Assembly: GCF_902805515.1 (NCBI RefSeq)
Contig: NZ_CADCTE010000121.1
Span: 23,400-87,399 of the forward strand
Direction of reading: 5' to 3'
DNA: 64,000 nt
Source of the DNA: an uncultured Arthrobacter sp.
GTDB lineage: Bacteria > Actinomycetota > Actinomycetes > Actinomycetales > Micrococcaceae
Shown here: in pieces, positions 7,408 through 17,141 of the stretch
How positions within the stretch are numbered: position 1 is the stretch's first letter
How the letters are laid out: each line of letters starts with the position of its first letter
Position numbers and translations under genes: made by a program
Notes under the pieces: model-generated
What the model saw: only the letters and a program-made list of their open reading frames with translations
Database searches by the model: none
What the model was told of the DNA's origin: nothing

Positions 7408-9645
7408 TCAGCGGCCGAAGCGGCGCAGGCGCAGCGAGTTGGCCACCACCAGCACCGAACTCGCCGCCATGGCGGCGCCGGCCAGAATGGGGTTCAGCAG
7501 GCCCAGCGCGGCAATCGGTATTCCGACCACGTTGTAGAAGAAGGCCCAGAACAGGTTCGTCTTGATGGTGGCCAGGGTGCGGCGGGACAGCCGGACTGCC
7601 TGGGCCACCTGTTCGAGGCTGCTTCCCATCACGGTGATGTCCGCGGCCTCGATGGCCACATCGGTGCCCGAGCCCATCGCGATCCCGAGGTCGGCCTGGG
7701 CGAGCGCCGGCGCGTCGTTCACGCCGTCCCCGGCCATGGCGACTGTCGCACCCTCCTGCTGGAGCTGGCGGATCACCGCCACCTTGCCTTCCGGCAGTAC
7801 GCCGGCACGCACGTCGGCCGGGGGGATGCCGACCTCTGCGGCCACGCGGGCCGCGGCGGCCGCGTTGTCTCCGGTGAGCAGGATCGGCCGCAGGCCCAGT
7901 TCCTTCAGCTGCCGGACGGCCCGTGCCGACCCGTCCTTCACGGTGTCGTTCAGGGAGATCACCCCGGCCGCGGCGCCGTCCACGGCGACCCAGACGGCCG
8001 TGGCACCCGCGCCCTCGGCCGCCCCGAACACCCCGGCCTCGGCCGTTCCGGGGAGAATGCCGTGCTCCTCAAGCCAGCCGGTCCGGCCCACCACCACGTC
8101 CAGCCCCTCGACGGTGCCGCGTACGCCGCCGCCGGGGGCGCTGGTGAATGCGGTAACCGCGGGCAGGGCCGTGGTCCGGGCGGCGATGGCCGCACCGATG
8201 GGATGTTCACTGGCGGCTTCGACCGCTCCGGCGAGGCGCAGCAGCTCGTCGGATCCGTAGCGGCCGAGAACCTCGACGCCGCTGACGGACAGCCGGCCGC
8301 TGGTGACGGTGCCCGTCTTGTCCAGCACGATGGTGTCGATGGTCCGGGTGTCCTCAAGCACCTGGGGGCCGCGGATCAGGATGCCAAGCTGCGCGCCCCG
8401 CCCGGAACCGGTCAGCAGGGCCGTCGGCGTGGCGAGGCCGAGCGCGCAGGGGCAGGCGATGATCAGCACGGCGACCGCCGCGGTGAAGGCGCCCTGGAGG
8501 TCCCCGGTAAGGAGCATCCAGGCGGCGAAGGTGACCAGGGCGATGCCGAGGACGACCGGCACGAAGACGGCGCTGATGCGGTCGGCAAGGCGTGCAATCC
8601 GGGCCTTGCCGCTCTGGGCCTGGCTGACCAGCCGGCCCATCTGCGCCAGCGTCGTCTCGCTGCCGACCCGGGTGGCCCGAACGACGAGGCGGCCCGAGGT
8701 GTTCATCGTGGCACCGGTGACGCGGTCACCGGGTCCAACCTCCACCGGGATTGACTCACCGGTCAGCAGGGAGGTGTCGACGGCGCTGTGCCCGAGCGCC
8801 ACCACGCCGTCGGTGGGGATCTTCTCCCCGGGGCGCACCACGATCTCGTCCCCTGGGATGAGCTGGGAGGCCGGAATGCCGAGCTCGATGCGTTCGCCGT
8901 GGACGGTGCGCAGCACGCGGGCGTCCTTCGCTCCGAGGTTCAGCAGCGATGTCAGGGCACTCCCGGCCCGCTGCTTGGCGTTGGCCTCGAGGTAGCGGCC
9001 GAGCAGGAGGAAGGTCACGATAACCGCGGCCACCTCGAAGTAGAGGGCGTGCGCCCCCATGTCCATGCCGGGGTGGGCGGTCAGATCCGGTACCGAGAGG
9101 AGCTGCCACGCCGAGAAGCCGAAGGCTGCGGCGACCCCGATGGACACCAGGGTGTCCATGGTGGAGGCGCCGTGGCGGGCGTTGACGAGGGCGGCGCGGT
9201 GGAAGGGCCAGGCAGCCCAGGTGGCCACCGGCGCCGACAGGGCAAAGACGATCCAGCCCCACTCCGGGAACTGCAGCGCGGGAACCATCGAGATCAGCAG
9301 GACGGGCACCGTCAGGACGGCGGCGGTGAGCAGGCGGGGGCGCAGCCGGGCGGCCGTGGGAGCTCCCTCGTCGCTCTCCTGGACTCCCGGCTCCTCGGGG
9401 TCCTTCAGGCGGGCCGAATAGCCGGTGGCCTTGACCGTGTCGAGCAGCACCTGGTCCGGCACGCCGGCCGGTACCCGCACCACGGCCGACTCGAGCGGGA
9501 GGTTGACGCTGGCCTCGACACCCTCGAGTTTGCCCAGTTTGCGCTCGACACGGCTGACGCAGGAGGCGCAGGTCATTCCCTGGATGGCCAGTTCGACGAC
9601 CCGGGTCTCCGCGGCCGGCGCGGGCCTGTCAGCGCGGGTTGTCAT
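7408..9645 (-). CDS. copA: Copper-exporting P1B-type ATPase
   Basis: A 745-residue pump that moves Cu+ out of the cytoplasm. One N-terminal heavy-metal-associated domain carries GMTCASC (Cys26 and Cys29). The membrane part has the Cu+-site motif CPC at residues 398-400. TGES marks the actuator domain, DKTGT (Asp442) is the phosphorylation site, HPIG is the nucleotide-domain signature and [14 protein letters not shown] closes the P domain. The last helices contain [15 protein letters not shown] and [15 protein letters not shown], typical of Cu+ ATPases. It overlaps the copZ stop by four bases and follows csoR and copZ on the same strand, giving a complete copper-sensing, chaperone and export unit. 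Confidence 0.97.
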   Translation of the reverse strand: MTTRADRPAPAAETRVVELAIQGMTCASCVSRVERKLGKLEGVEASVNLPLESAVVRVPAGVPDQVLLDTVKATGYSARLKDPEEPGVQESDEGAPTAARLRPRLLTAAVLTVPVLLISMVPALQFPEWGWIVFALSAPVATWAAWPFHRAALVNARHGASTMDTLVSIGVAAAFGFSAWQLLSVPDLTAHPGMDMGAHALYFEVAAVIVTFLLLGRYLEANAKQRAGSALTSLLNLGAKDARVLRTVHGERIELGIPASQLIPGDEIVVRPGEKIPTDGVVALGHSAVDTSLLTGESIPVEVGPGDRVTGATMNTSGRLVVRATRVGSETTLAQMGRLVSQAQSGKARIARLADRISAVFVPVVLGIALVTFAAWMLLTGDLQGAFTAAVAVLIIACPCALGLATPTALLTGSGRGAQLGILIRGPQVLEDTRTIDTIVLDKTGTVTSGRLSVSGVEVLGRYGSDELLRLAGAVEAASEHPIGAAIAARTTALPAVTAFTSAPGGGVRGTVEGLDVVVGRTGWLEEHGILPGTAEAGVFGAAEGAGATAVWVAVDGAAAGVISLNDTVKDGSARAVRQLKELGLRPILLTGDNAAAAARVAAEVGIPPADVRAGVLPEGKVAVIRQLQQEGATVAMAGDGVNDAPALAQADLGIAMGSGTDVAIEAADITVMGSSLEQVAQAVRLSRRTLATIKTNLFWAFFYNVVGIPIAALGLLNPILAGAAMAASSVLVVANSLRLRRFGR

Positions 9646-9866
9646 GCGTCGTTGGAGACCACGAGGTAGCCGGCCTCGGCGACGGCTTCGCCGATGGAGG
9701 CCGGGGCCAGCGGGCCGGCCGAGGTGACGGTGGCCGTGGAGATTCCCTCCTTGTTCAGGTCGATCTCAACGCCCTGGACGCCCTCGAGGGACTGCAGTTC
9801 GCTGGTGACCGCATCGACGCAGTGGCCGCAGGTCATTCCGGAGATGCTGACGGTGGTGGTTGTCAT
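9642..9866 (-). CDS. copZ: Copper chaperone CopZ
   Basis: A 74-residue single heavy-metal-associated domain with the Cu+-binding GMTCGHC motif (about residues 10-16) and the beta-alpha-beta-beta-alpha-beta pattern. It ends GYLVVSNDA. CopZ delivers Cu+ to CopA. It sits between csoR and copA; its last codons overlap the copA start (ATGA type), so the two are translationally coupled. Confidence 0.95.
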   Translation of the reverse strand: MTTTTVSISGMTCGHCVDAVTSELQSLEGVQGVEIDLNKEGISTATVTSAGPLAPASIGEAVAEAGYLVVSNDA

Positions 9867-9899
9867 GGTGTGTGCTCCTTGGCTGGTGATGGGTGGGAC

Positions 9900-10247
9900 T
9901 CAGCGCAGCAGGCGGCCGATGGCCGCAGCCGCCTCCTGGACCTTGTCCTGGACGAGGTCGGGGTTTCCCGTGGCCTGGGACTCCTGGGCCGCATCCACGA
10001 CGCAGTGGGCGATGTGGTCCTCGAGCAGGCCCAGGCTGACCGCGTGGAGGGCCTTGTTGATCGCCGCCACCTGGGTGAGGATGTCGATGCAGTACTTCTC
10101 CTCGTCGACCATGCGGGCGATGCCGCGGACCTGTCCCTCGATGCGCTTCAGGCGCTTGAGGTACGCGTCCTTCTCCCCGCTGTAGCCGTGCGTGGTCGGT
10201 GCGCCGGCCGGCGCGTCGGTTGATGCTGTGGTGATTTCCTGGGTCAT
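9900..10247 (-). CDS. csoR: Copper-sensing repressor CsoR
   Basis: A 115-residue all-helical CsoR/RcnR-family repressor. The DNA-facing motif YLKRLKRIEGQVRGIARMV is followed by a cysteine in EEKYCIDIL and the second ligands in LEDHIAHCVVDA. The Cys-His-Cys set is that of Cu+ sensors. Cu+ binding releases the repressor from its operator. A near-perfect operator lies 22 bases upstream of the start, so the csoR-copZ-copA operon should be autoregulated. Confidence 0.95.
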   Translation of the reverse strand: MTQEITTASTDAPAGAPTTHGYSGEKDAYLKRLKRIEGQVRGIARMVDEEKYCIDILTQVAAINKALHAVSLGLLEDHIAHCVVDAAQESQATGNPDLVQDKVQEAAAAIGRLLR

Positions 10248-10268
10248 GGCTGCCTCCTCCGGTCAATC

Positions 10269-10285
10269 ATACCCCGAGGGGGTAT
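10269..10285. promoter_or_regulatory. CsoR operator upstream of csoR
   Basis: ATACCCC (10269-10275) and GGGGTAT (10279-10285) form a perfect 7-bp inverted repeat around GAG. This matches the known CsoR operator type, an AT-flanked G/C-tract dyad, and sits just upstream of csoR. Confidence 0.88.
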
Positions 10286-10360
10286 CCGATGGAAAGCGTG
10301 CGCGGGTGTCCGCCGGCCGGTCCGCGGGGCGCCGGCCGCGGTGCCTTCGTCCGGAGCCGT

Positions 10361-11575
10361 TCAGGAACCGACGCGCGCCGCCAGCAGCTGCTGCAGGCCG
10401 TCCGGGGACAGCGCCTGCTGGAGCGCCAGCACCTCGGCGCCCCGGACGCCCACCGTCTCGGCACGGGAACTTGACTCAACGCGCAGGGACCGGGTGGCCA
10501 GGGGCAGCGCGCGGTGGTAGATGGCTGAGCGGATCCCGGCCAGGAGTTCCTCGTTCAGTTCGGCGAACGGCCCGCCGACCACAATCGCATTCGGGTTGTA
10601 GAAGCTCACGAGGGTCGCGAGCACCCTGCCGATGCTCTCGGAGGCTTCGCGCACGGCCCGCCGCGCGAAGGGGTTGCCTTCGGCGGCCAGCCGGGTGACG
10701 TCCCGGCTGGTCCGCGCCTCGGCCACCCCCTGGGCGCGCAGCCGGCGGGCCAGGGCGTCTCCTCCCGCGACGGCCTCGAGGCAGCCCATGTTTCCGCAGG
10801 AGCACAGCAGGTCCTCGCCGCCGGGCACCCGGATGTGGCCGATGTCCCCAGCCGCACCCTGGGCGCCCCGGTGCAGGGCGCCTCCGCTGACGATGCCGCA
10901 GCCGATGCCGGTGCTGATCTTGACGTAGAGGATGTGTTCATAGTCCTCCCTGCGCGCCCAGTACTCGCCCAGCGCCGCAAGGTTGGCGTCATTGTCCACA
11001 AGCGTCGGCACGCTGTATCGGTCCGCGAAGAACTCCGGGATGACGAATCCGTCCCAGCCGGGCATGATCGGCGGGCGCACCACGGTGCCGGTGCTGTGCT
11101 CCACCGGGCCCGGGACCCCGATCCCGATGGCGCGGACGTCCGAGGGACTCTTCCCCGCGGAGGACAGCAGGCCCTGGAACGCCTCGTCAAGGCTCCCCAG
11201 GACCGCGGCGGGGCCGTCGGCGATCCGTAGGTCGTAGGACGCGGACGCGAGGGGGACGCCCGCGAGGTCGCTCGCCGAGACCCGGCAGTGCGAGGACCCC
11301 AGATCCGCCCCCAGGATCACCCCGGCCGCCCCGTTGAGCCTCAGTTCCCCCGGAGGCCTGCCGCCCTTGGAGGCGCCGGCCTCCTCAACCACGAGGCCCG
11401 CGGCGATCAGCTCCTCGATGCGGTTCGCCACCGTTCCCCGGGACAGGCCGGTGAGCCGGGTCAGGTAGGCCCGGGTGCACCGGGGCCGCCGGGCGATGGC
11501 ATGCAGAAGGGTGCTGAGGTCGGAGTGTGCCGATGGGAGGGCCTCGGGGCGGGATCGTCCGGAAGGGGAGGTCAT
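10361..11575 (-). CDS. ROK-family transcriptional regulator
   Basis: A 404-residue protein. An N-terminal winged helix-turn-helix (about 20-70, TRAYLTRLTGLSRGTVANRIEELIAAGLV) is joined to a ROK sugar-kinase-like domain. That domain has GADLGSSHCRVS as phosphate-1 loop, GIGVPGPVEH, DNDANLAALGEYW and the ROK zinc motif CSCGNMGCLEA. ROK repressors respond to sugars or sugar phosphates. It is divergent from the carbohydrate operon starting at 11712 and is very likely its repressor. ATG at 11575 has AGGA seven bases upstream. Confidence 0.92.
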   Translation of the reverse strand: MTSPSGRSRPEALPSAHSDLSTLLHAIARRPRCTRAYLTRLTGLSRGTVANRIEELIAAGLVVEEAGASKGGRPPGELRLNGAAGVILGADLGSSHCRVSASDLAGVPLASASYDLRIADGPAAVLGSLDEAFQGLLSSAGKSPSDVRAIGIGVPGPVEHSTGTVVRPPIMPGWDGFVIPEFFADRYSVPTLVDNDANLAALGEYWARREDYEHILYVKISTGIGCGIVSGGALHRGAQGAAGDIGHIRVPGGEDLLCSCGNMGCLEAVAGGDALARRLRAQGVAEARTSRDVTRLAAEGNPFARRAVREASESIGRVLATLVSFYNPNAIVVGGPFAELNEELLAGIRSAIYHRALPLATRSLRVESSSRAETVGVRGAEVLALQQALSPDGLQQLLAARVGS

Positions 11576-11711
11576 AAAAGTATCCTGCCACTGTTTAGCC
11601 AAGATTTGGAAAACTTTCACCATTTGTCTACATATCAAACAGAACATATGCTCAGGACGTTGCTGGTGATACCAGTGATACTTCGGGAAACCATTCGACT
11701 TTGGGAGCCAT
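11576..11711 (+). promoter_or_regulatory. Divergent promoter region of the ROK regulator and the sugar operon
   Basis: This is an AT-rich island. TTGGAA (11606-11611) and TACATA (11629-11634), separated by 17 bases, form a good sigma-70-type promoter reading into the operon, with a leader of about 70 bases. A GGGAG Shine-Dalgarno precedes the GTG at 11712. I could not single out the ROK operator. Confidence 0.55.
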
Positions 11712-12854
11712 GTGACACAGCTGGGTATTGGCATTGTGGGAACGGGCATGATGGGCCGGATCCACGCAGACGCCGCGCGCCGGGTCGGTGCACGCGTCGT
11801 TGCCGTCGCGGGATCCTCACGCACCTCGGCCGAGCGGGCCGTGCGGGAATGGGCCGGGGGCAGCGCCGCCCTCGAGGTCGAGGACCTCATCACCCACCCG
11901 GACATCGATGTTGTGCACCTCTGCGTGCCCAACCACCTCCATGAGCCGCTTGCCGCGCGGGCCCTTGAGGCCGGCAAGCACGTTGTCTGCGAGAAGCCCC
12001 TCGCCCTTGACCTTGCCGGGGCCCGCGCCCTGGCCGGCAGCGCCCGCACGTCGGGGCTGACCGCGGCCGTCCCGTTCATCTACCGCTACCACCCGCTCGT
12101 TGCCGAGGCCCGGGCGCGGGTGCAGGCCGGTTCGGCCGGCAACATCCATCTCATCCACGGCTCCTACCTCCAGGACTGGCTCTCCAACCCGGAGGACACC
12201 AACTGGCGCGTGGATGCCGGGAAGGGCGGCGCATCGCGGGCCTTTGCCGACATTGGATCCCACTGGTGCGACCTCGTCGAGTGGGTCAGCGGCCACCGCA
12301 TCCAGGAGGTCTCCGCACTCACCAAGACGGCCTACGCCGACCGGCCCGGTGCGGCCGGAGCGGTCTCCACCGAAGACATCGCAAGCGTCGCCTTCCGCAC
12401 CGACCGGGGCGCCGTCGGCTCGGTCGTCATCAGCCAGGTGTCACCGGGGCGCAAGAACAGGCTGTGGTTCGAGATCAGCACGGCGAATGTGAGCGTGGGC
12501 TTCGACCAGGAACAGCCCGAGACCCTGTGGGTGGGTGGACGCGAGGGCAACCGGGTTCTGACCCGCGACCCGAACATCCTCTCCCCGGAGGCGGCCGAGC
12601 TGTCGACGCTTCCCGCCGGGCACCCCCAGGGCTACCACGACGCCTTCCGGGCCTTCGTTGCCGATGTCTATGCCAGTGTCTCCGGCGGCGCTGCCGTGGA
12701 CCGGATGCCGACCTTCGAGGACGGACTCCGGACGGCGGCGATCACCGAGGCGGTCCTTGCCTCCGCCGAGCGCGGCACCTGGGTGCGGGTCGGGGACTTC
12801 TCCCCGGCGCTGCTCACCGTATCGGCGGCCGGCGCTTCCCAGCCGGAAAGTTAG
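11712..12854 (+). CDS. Gfo/Idh/MocA-family oxidoreductase
   Basis: A 380-residue NAD(P)-dependent dehydrogenase. The Rossmann fold starts at once with GIGIVGTGMMGRIHADAA. The signature CEKPLALDLAGA contains the conserved EKP lysine. The C-terminal substrate domain has the DIGSHWCDLVEWV histidine motif. Family members oxidise sugar ring hydroxyls, for example inositol or the C3 of glycosides. It is the first gene of the carbohydrate operon. The same operon holds ThuA and a TIM-barrel isomerase-like protein, which fits a 3-keto-sugar pathway such as that of ThuAB. The substrate is unknown. The start is GTG at 11712, the only one matching the Shine-Dalgarno. Confidence 0.9.
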   Translation: MTQLGIGIVGTGMMGRIHADAARRVGARVVAVAGSSRTSAERAVREWAGGSAALEVEDLITHPDIDVVHLCVPNHLHEPLAARALEAGKHVVCEKPLALDLAGARALAGSARTSGLTAAVPFIYRYHPLVAEARARVQAGSAGNIHLIHGSYLQDWLSNPEDTNWRVDAGKGGASRAFADIGSHWCDLVEWVSGHRIQEVSALTKTAYADRPGAAGAVSTEDIASVAFRTDRGAVGSVVISQVSPGRKNRLWFEISTANVSVGFDQEQPETLWVGGREGNRVLTRDPNILSPEAAELSTLPAGHPQGYHDAFRAFVADVYASVSGGAAVDRMPTFEDGLRTAAITEAVLASAERGTWVRVGDFSPALLTVSAAGASQPES

Positions 12855-12912
12855 CCACCCGCAGCTCCCTCAGCGTTCCTCCATGCACAACACCGAGACA
12901 AGGAAGTCAACG

Positions 12913-14202
12913 ATGAAGAAACCAGCTTCGACCCGGGCGGCGGCAGCCGCCGCAGCAACCCTGGCCCTGGCAGTGACGGGATGCACCGGAGCCGCGCCGG
13001 ATGCCGCGGGGGACGGGTCCGACGGTCTTCGCTACCTCATCAGCCAGCCCGAACGCCCCTCGGAACTTGATGCGATCCGGTCCGACCTGGAGGAGTTCGA
13101 GAAGGAATCCGGAATCGAGGTCACCCTCGACGTCCTGCCGCTGGAGAACCTCCGCACCGTCCTGCAGACGCAGCTGCGCTCCGGCGAGGGTCCGGATGTC
13201 TTCAACTACGACACGGGGCCCGGCTTCGCCGGCACCCTCGCCGAAGCGGGCCTCCTGTACGACCTCACCGACGCGTACAAGGAAAACGACTGGAAGATCT
13301 ACGACTTCGCCCGTGAGCGGGTCACCTTCGACGGGAAGATCTCCGGCGTGCCGACCCAGCTGGAGGAGGTCGGCATCTTTTACAACAAGGACCTGTTCAA
13401 GAAGCAGGGCGTGCAGGAGCCGAAAAACCTCTCCGACCTCCAGAAGGCGGCGGAAACCTTCACCGCGGCGGGCGTGACCCCCTTCGCCGTCAACGACAAG
13501 GAAGGCTGGCAGGGCGGCCACCTGTTCAGCATGGCCCTGTCCAGCCGCGTCGGTCCGGACGGGATGGAGAAGCTGCTCGACGGCAGCATGCCGTGGACCT
13601 CGCCCGAGGTGGTTGCCGCCCTGAAGACCTGGAGCGGCTTCGCCAAGGACGGGCACCTGCCCGATTCTCCCAACGCCCTGACCTACGACAACGGCAACGC
13701 CCTGTTCTACAAGGGCGACGCCGCTATGAACCCCACCGGAAGCTGGCTCATCTCCTCACTGCAGGAGACGGTGGACTTCGAGGTCGGGTTCCTGCCCTTC
13801 CCCGCCGAGGACGGCCCCGGCATCTTCACCGGCGGCCTCGGCGGCGGAAGCTTCGTCTCGGCCGACACGGAGAACCCCGAAGGAGCCGTCGAGCTCCTGG
13901 ACTACCTCCAGTCCGAAGAGCACGGGCGCTGGCAGGTCGAAACCATCGGCACCATCCCGGCCTTCCCGGTGGACACCGAAGGGCTCGAGGTCTCCCCGCT
14001 GTTCGCTCAGGTCATCGAGGATACGGCGAAGATCGCCGAAGGCTCGGGCGAGTTCGGCTACAACATCGACGTCCTGACCACCGACACCTTCAACAAGACC
14101 ATGTGGGACGGCTTCCAGGGCATCCTCACGGGCCAGAAGACCGCCGAGGCCGTCGCCCAGGACCTCCAGACCGCAAGCAAGCAAGCTGCCGAGGACAAGT
14201 GA
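12913..14202 (+). CDS. ABC transporter sugar-binding lipoprotein, copy 1
   Basis: A 429-residue extracytoplasmic solute-binding protein. Signal peptide and lipobox (LAVTGC, acylated cysteine at about residue 22) anchor it outside the membrane. It belongs to the family-1 extracellular solute-binding proteins: LQTQLRSGEGPDVFNYDTGPGFAG, GVPTQLEEVGIFYNKDLF and MNPTGSWLISSL are characteristic. ATG at 12913 has AGGAAG six bases upstream. The two permease genes follow directly. A close paralogue lies at 18824 in the same operon, so one permease pair may be served by two receptors. Confidence 0.93.
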   Translation: MKKPASTRAAAAAAATLALAVTGCTGAAPDAAGDGSDGLRYLISQPERPSELDAIRSDLEEFEKESGIEVTLDVLPLENLRTVLQTQLRSGEGPDVFNYDTGPGFAGTLAEAGLLYDLTDAYKENDWKIYDFARERVTFDGKISGVPTQLEEVGIFYNKDLFKKQGVQEPKNLSDLQKAAETFTAAGVTPFAVNDKEGWQGGHLFSMALSSRVGPDGMEKLLDGSMPWTSPEVVAALKTWSGFAKDGHLPDSPNALTYDNGNALFYKGDAAMNPTGSWLISSLQETVDFEVGFLPFPAEDGPGIFTGGLGGGSFVSADTENPEGAVELLDYLQSEEHGRWQVETIGTIPAFPVDTEGLEVSPLFAQVIEDTAKIAEGSGEFGYNIDVLTTDTFNKTMWDGFQGILTGQKTAEAVAQDLQTASKQAAEDK

Positions 14203-14203
14203 C

Positions 14204-15127
14204 ATGAGCACACCTATTTCCCTGACGACCCCCAAGGTCACCCGGCGGGCCCAGACCCGCCTGGGCATCGCGCTCATCAGCCCGCTGATGCTGCTGGTGA
14301 TCGTTTTCTTCCTCTTCCCGCTCGGGAACGCCATCTACTATTCCTTCGTCGACTTCGACGGAATCGACCCGACGCCTGCCTTCGTGGGCCTGCAGAACTA
14401 CGCCCGGCTGCTCACCGACCCCGAGGTGTGGCACGCACTGGGCAACAACGCCATCTGGATCGCGATCGGCACCGCCGCACCCCTGCTGATCGGACTCGCG
14501 CAGGCGCTGCTGCTGTGGAAGGTCCGCAACGCCGGCATCTTCTACCGGCTCGCGTTCTTCCTCCCGTACGTCCTTCCCCAGGTGGCCATCGGCATCGTGT
14601 GGGGCTGGATCTATGACCCGGTCAGCGGCTGGGTCAACAAGGCGCTGCAGGTGGTGGGCCTGGACCAGCTCGCCACCGGCTGGCTGGGCAACCCGAACAC
14701 GGCGCTCTACGCGGTCCTGGTCACCGCGATCTGGGCCACGACCGGCTTCGTGCTCATCATCTTCCTGTCCGCGCTGCGCAACGTCGACGGGGCGCTCATG
14801 GACGCCTCCCGGCTCGACGGCGTCAACGCCGTGCAGCAGCTGTGGTACATCATCCTGCCCCAGATCATGCCCGTCTTCCTCATGGTCACCACCGTGACCC
14901 TCGTGGGCGGGTTCAGCGTCTTCGACATCATCTTCATCATGACCGGCGGCGGGCCCGCCAATGCCACCAACGTCATTGGCACCTACGCCTACACCAATGC
15001 CTTCCAGCTCAGCCAGATCAGCTACGGCACCACCCTGGCCCTGCTGATCACCGCGCTCTCGGTACCCTTCGCCGTGGCGCTCAACCGGCTGCAGCGGCGG
15101 CTCTCTCTCCAAGGAACAGGCGCATGA
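14204..15127 (+). CDS. ABC sugar transporter permease, MalF/UgpA type
   Basis: A 307-residue permease with six predicted membrane helices. The EAA loop that contacts the ATPase reads DASRLDGVNAVQQLWYIILPQIMP. It starts one base after the stop of the binding-protein gene and its end overlaps the next permease by an ATGA. No ATP-binding subunit is encoded in this operon, so a shared MsiK/MsmX-type ATPase elsewhere is expected. Confidence 0.94.
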   Translation: MSTPISLTTPKVTRRAQTRLGIALISPLMLLVIVFFLFPLGNAIYYSFVDFDGIDPTPAFVGLQNYARLLTDPEVWHALGNNAIWIAIGTAAPLLIGLAQALLLWKVRNAGIFYRLAFFLPYVLPQVAIGIVWGWIYDPVSGWVNKALQVVGLDQLATGWLGNPNTALYAVLVTAIWATTGFVLIIFLSALRNVDGALMDASRLDGVNAVQQLWYIILPQIMPVFLMVTTVTLVGGFSVFDIIFIMTGGGPANATNVIGTYAYTNAFQLSQISYGTTLALLITALSVPFAVALNRLQRRLSLQGTGA

Positions 15128-16035
15128 CCACCACAACTGCACCCACCACTGAAACGGCACCTCCACCCCGGCGCGGGGTGGGGGCACCCCGCGAAGACAA
15201 CGGCATGTCGCCCCGCCGGCGCACTGCGCTGACGGGCAAGCACCTCCTGCTGATTGTGCTCTCCGCGGTCTCCCTCTTCCCGGTGATCCTGGTGATCTCC
15301 ACGGCGCTGAAGTCCGAGGAGGACGTGCGCACCAACCCCTTCGGGCTGTTCTCCTCGTTCTCCCTGGAGAACCTCCAGAACGCGTGGGTGGTGGGCGACT
15401 TCGGCAGCTACCTGCTCAACAGCATCCTGCTGAGCGTGCCCAGCACCCTGCTCGTGGTCGTCCTGTCCACCATGGCCGGCTACACCTTCGCCCGCCTCCC
15501 CTTCCGGGGGCGTTCGGTGGCCTTCTACCTCGTGGTCCTGGGCCTGCTCGTCCCGTTCTTCGCCTACATGATCCCGCTCTACTTCCAGCTCCGCGGGCTC
15601 GGCCTCCTCGACACCCTCCCCGGCGCCATCCTGGTGCTCACCTCCACCGGGGTGTCCTTCGGAACCTTCTTCATGCGGGCGTTCTTCTCCGACCTTCCCC
15701 TGGAACTGGAACAGGCGGCCCGGGTAGACGGTGCCTCGGAGTGGCAGATCTTCCTGAAGGTCATGCTTCCCCTGGTCTCCTCCGGCGCCGGCGCCCTGGG
15801 CGTCTTCACCTTCATCCAGAACTGGAACAACTTCCTGGTGCCGCTGCTGTACCTGCCGGGCGGGGAGTTCCGTCCCCTCACCACCGGTCTCTACCAGTTC
15901 ACCGGCGGACGGTCCCTGGACATCGGGCCGCTGGCCGCCGGAACCCTCATCACGATCATCCCCGTCGTCGTCCTGTTCCTGCTCATGCAGCGCCAGGTGG
16001 CCGAGGGCTTCATCTCCGGCGCCGTCAAGGGCTGA
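15124..16035 (+). CDS. ABC sugar transporter permease, MalG/UgpE type
   Basis: A 303-residue permease, partner of the preceding one. A hydrophilic 40-residue N-terminal region precedes six predicted helices. The EAA loop reads EQAARVDGASEWQIFLKVMLP, and the C terminus FISGAVKG is typical of MalG-type subunits. The start at 15124 overlaps the stop of the first permease gene. Confidence 0.94.
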   Translation: MTTTTAPTTETAPPPRRGVGAPREDNGMSPRRRTALTGKHLLLIVLSAVSLFPVILVISTALKSEEDVRTNPFGLFSSFSLENLQNAWVVGDFGSYLLNSILLSVPSTLLVVVLSTMAGYTFARLPFRGRSVAFYLVVLGLLVPFFAYMIPLYFQLRGLGLLDTLPGAILVLTSTGVSFGTFFMRAFFSDLPLELEQAARVDGASEWQIFLKVMLPLVSSGAGALGVFTFIQNWNNFLVPLLYLPGGEFRPLTTGLYQFTGGRSLDIGPLAAGTLITIIPVVVLFLLMQRQVAEGFISGAVKG

Positions 16036-16094
16036 GCCGGACACATCTTCCCCACCAGATCGAGAATCACCAATACACGAAGGACACCGCCCCC

Positions 16095-17141
16095 ATGGCA
16101 TCCGTTGTCAGTTTCACCTCCCCCCGCGTCGCGGAAATCACCGACGAGTCCGAAGCAGCACTCGCCGGCAACGAGGTCCGCATCCGCACCCTCTACTCCG
16201 GCATCTCCGCCGGCACCGAGCTCACCGCCTACCGCGGCAGCAACCCCTACCTGCAGAAGCAGTGGAGCCCCGAGCGGCGGCTCTTCATCGACGGCGAATC
16301 CACCCTGTCCTACCCGGTCCACGGCTGGGGCTACGAGGAGGTCGGCGAGGTCGTCGAGATCGGCTCCGAGGTGACCACTGTTGCCCTCGGCGACCGCATC
16401 TGGGGCACCTGGGGCCACCGGTCCTCCACCGTGAAGACCGAGGAATACGCCGCCGCCCGCATCCTCGACCCCTCCGCGGACCCCCGGATCGGGATCTTCT
16501 CCCAGATCGGCGCCATCGCCCTGAATGTCGTCCTGGACGCCGACATCCACGTCGGTGAGACGGTCGCCGTCTTCGGCCTTGGAGTTCCCGGCCAGATCGT
16601 GGCGCAGCTGGCCCGGCTCAACGGCGCCCGCGTGATCGCCGTCGACGGGATCGCCGGCCGGCGCAAGCTCGCCGAGGAACTCGGGGCGGACATGGTCCTG
16701 GACCCGGCCGACGGGAACGTCGCCGAGCGCATCCGCGAGCTCACCGGAGGCCGCGGCGCCGACGCCGCCCTCGAGGTGACCGGCAACTACCGGGCCCTCC
16801 ACGAGGCGATCCGCTCGGTGGCCTACAGCTCCCGCGTCTGCGCCGCGGGCTTCCTGCAGGGCGACGGCATGGGCCTGCGCCTTGGCGAGGAGTTCCACCA
16901 CAACCGCATCCAGGTCATCTCCTCGCAGATCTCCGGGGTGTCCCCGGCCCTGCAGCACCGGTGGGACACCTACCGGCTCAACACCACCGCCATCGATCTG
17001 GCCGTCACCGGGAAGCTGAACCTCGTGGACCTGATCTCCCACACCGTTCCGCTGGCCGACGCCGCGGCCGCCTTCAGCATGCTCGATGAAAACCCGCAGG
17101 ACGCCCTCCAGGTCGTCCTCAGCTTTGAGGAGAACCAGTGA
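16095..17141 (+). CDS. MDR-family (zinc-type alcohol dehydrogenase-like) oxidoreductase
   Basis: A 348-residue medium-chain dehydrogenase/reductase. The N-terminal catalytic domain has SGISAGTELTAYRG and the substrate-side segment VHGWGYEEVGEVVEIGSEV. The NAD(P)-binding domain starts at VAVFGLGVPGQIVAQLARLNGA with an acidic Asp after the fold (VIAVDG), suggesting NAD. The cysteines of the structural zinc lobe and the usual catalytic CGxD motif are absent, so it may be zinc-independent. It is similar in plan to dehydrogenases found in sugar-catabolic operons. ATG at 16095; GTG of the next gene overlaps its stop. Confidence 0.88.
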   Translation: MASVVSFTSPRVAEITDESEAALAGNEVRIRTLYSGISAGTELTAYRGSNPYLQKQWSPERRLFIDGESTLSYPVHGWGYEEVGEVVEIGSEVTTVALGDRIWGTWGHRSSTVKTEEYAAARILDPSADPRIGIFSQIGAIALNVVLDADIHVGETVAVFGLGVPGQIVAQLARLNGARVIAVDGIAGRRKLAEELGADMVLDPADGNVAERIRELTGGRGADAALEVTGNYRALHEAIRSVAYSSRVCAAGFLQGDGMGLRLGEEFHHNRIQVISSQISGVSPALQHRWDTYRLNTTAIDLAVTGKLNLVDLISHTVPLADAAAAFSMLDENPQDALQVVLSFEENQ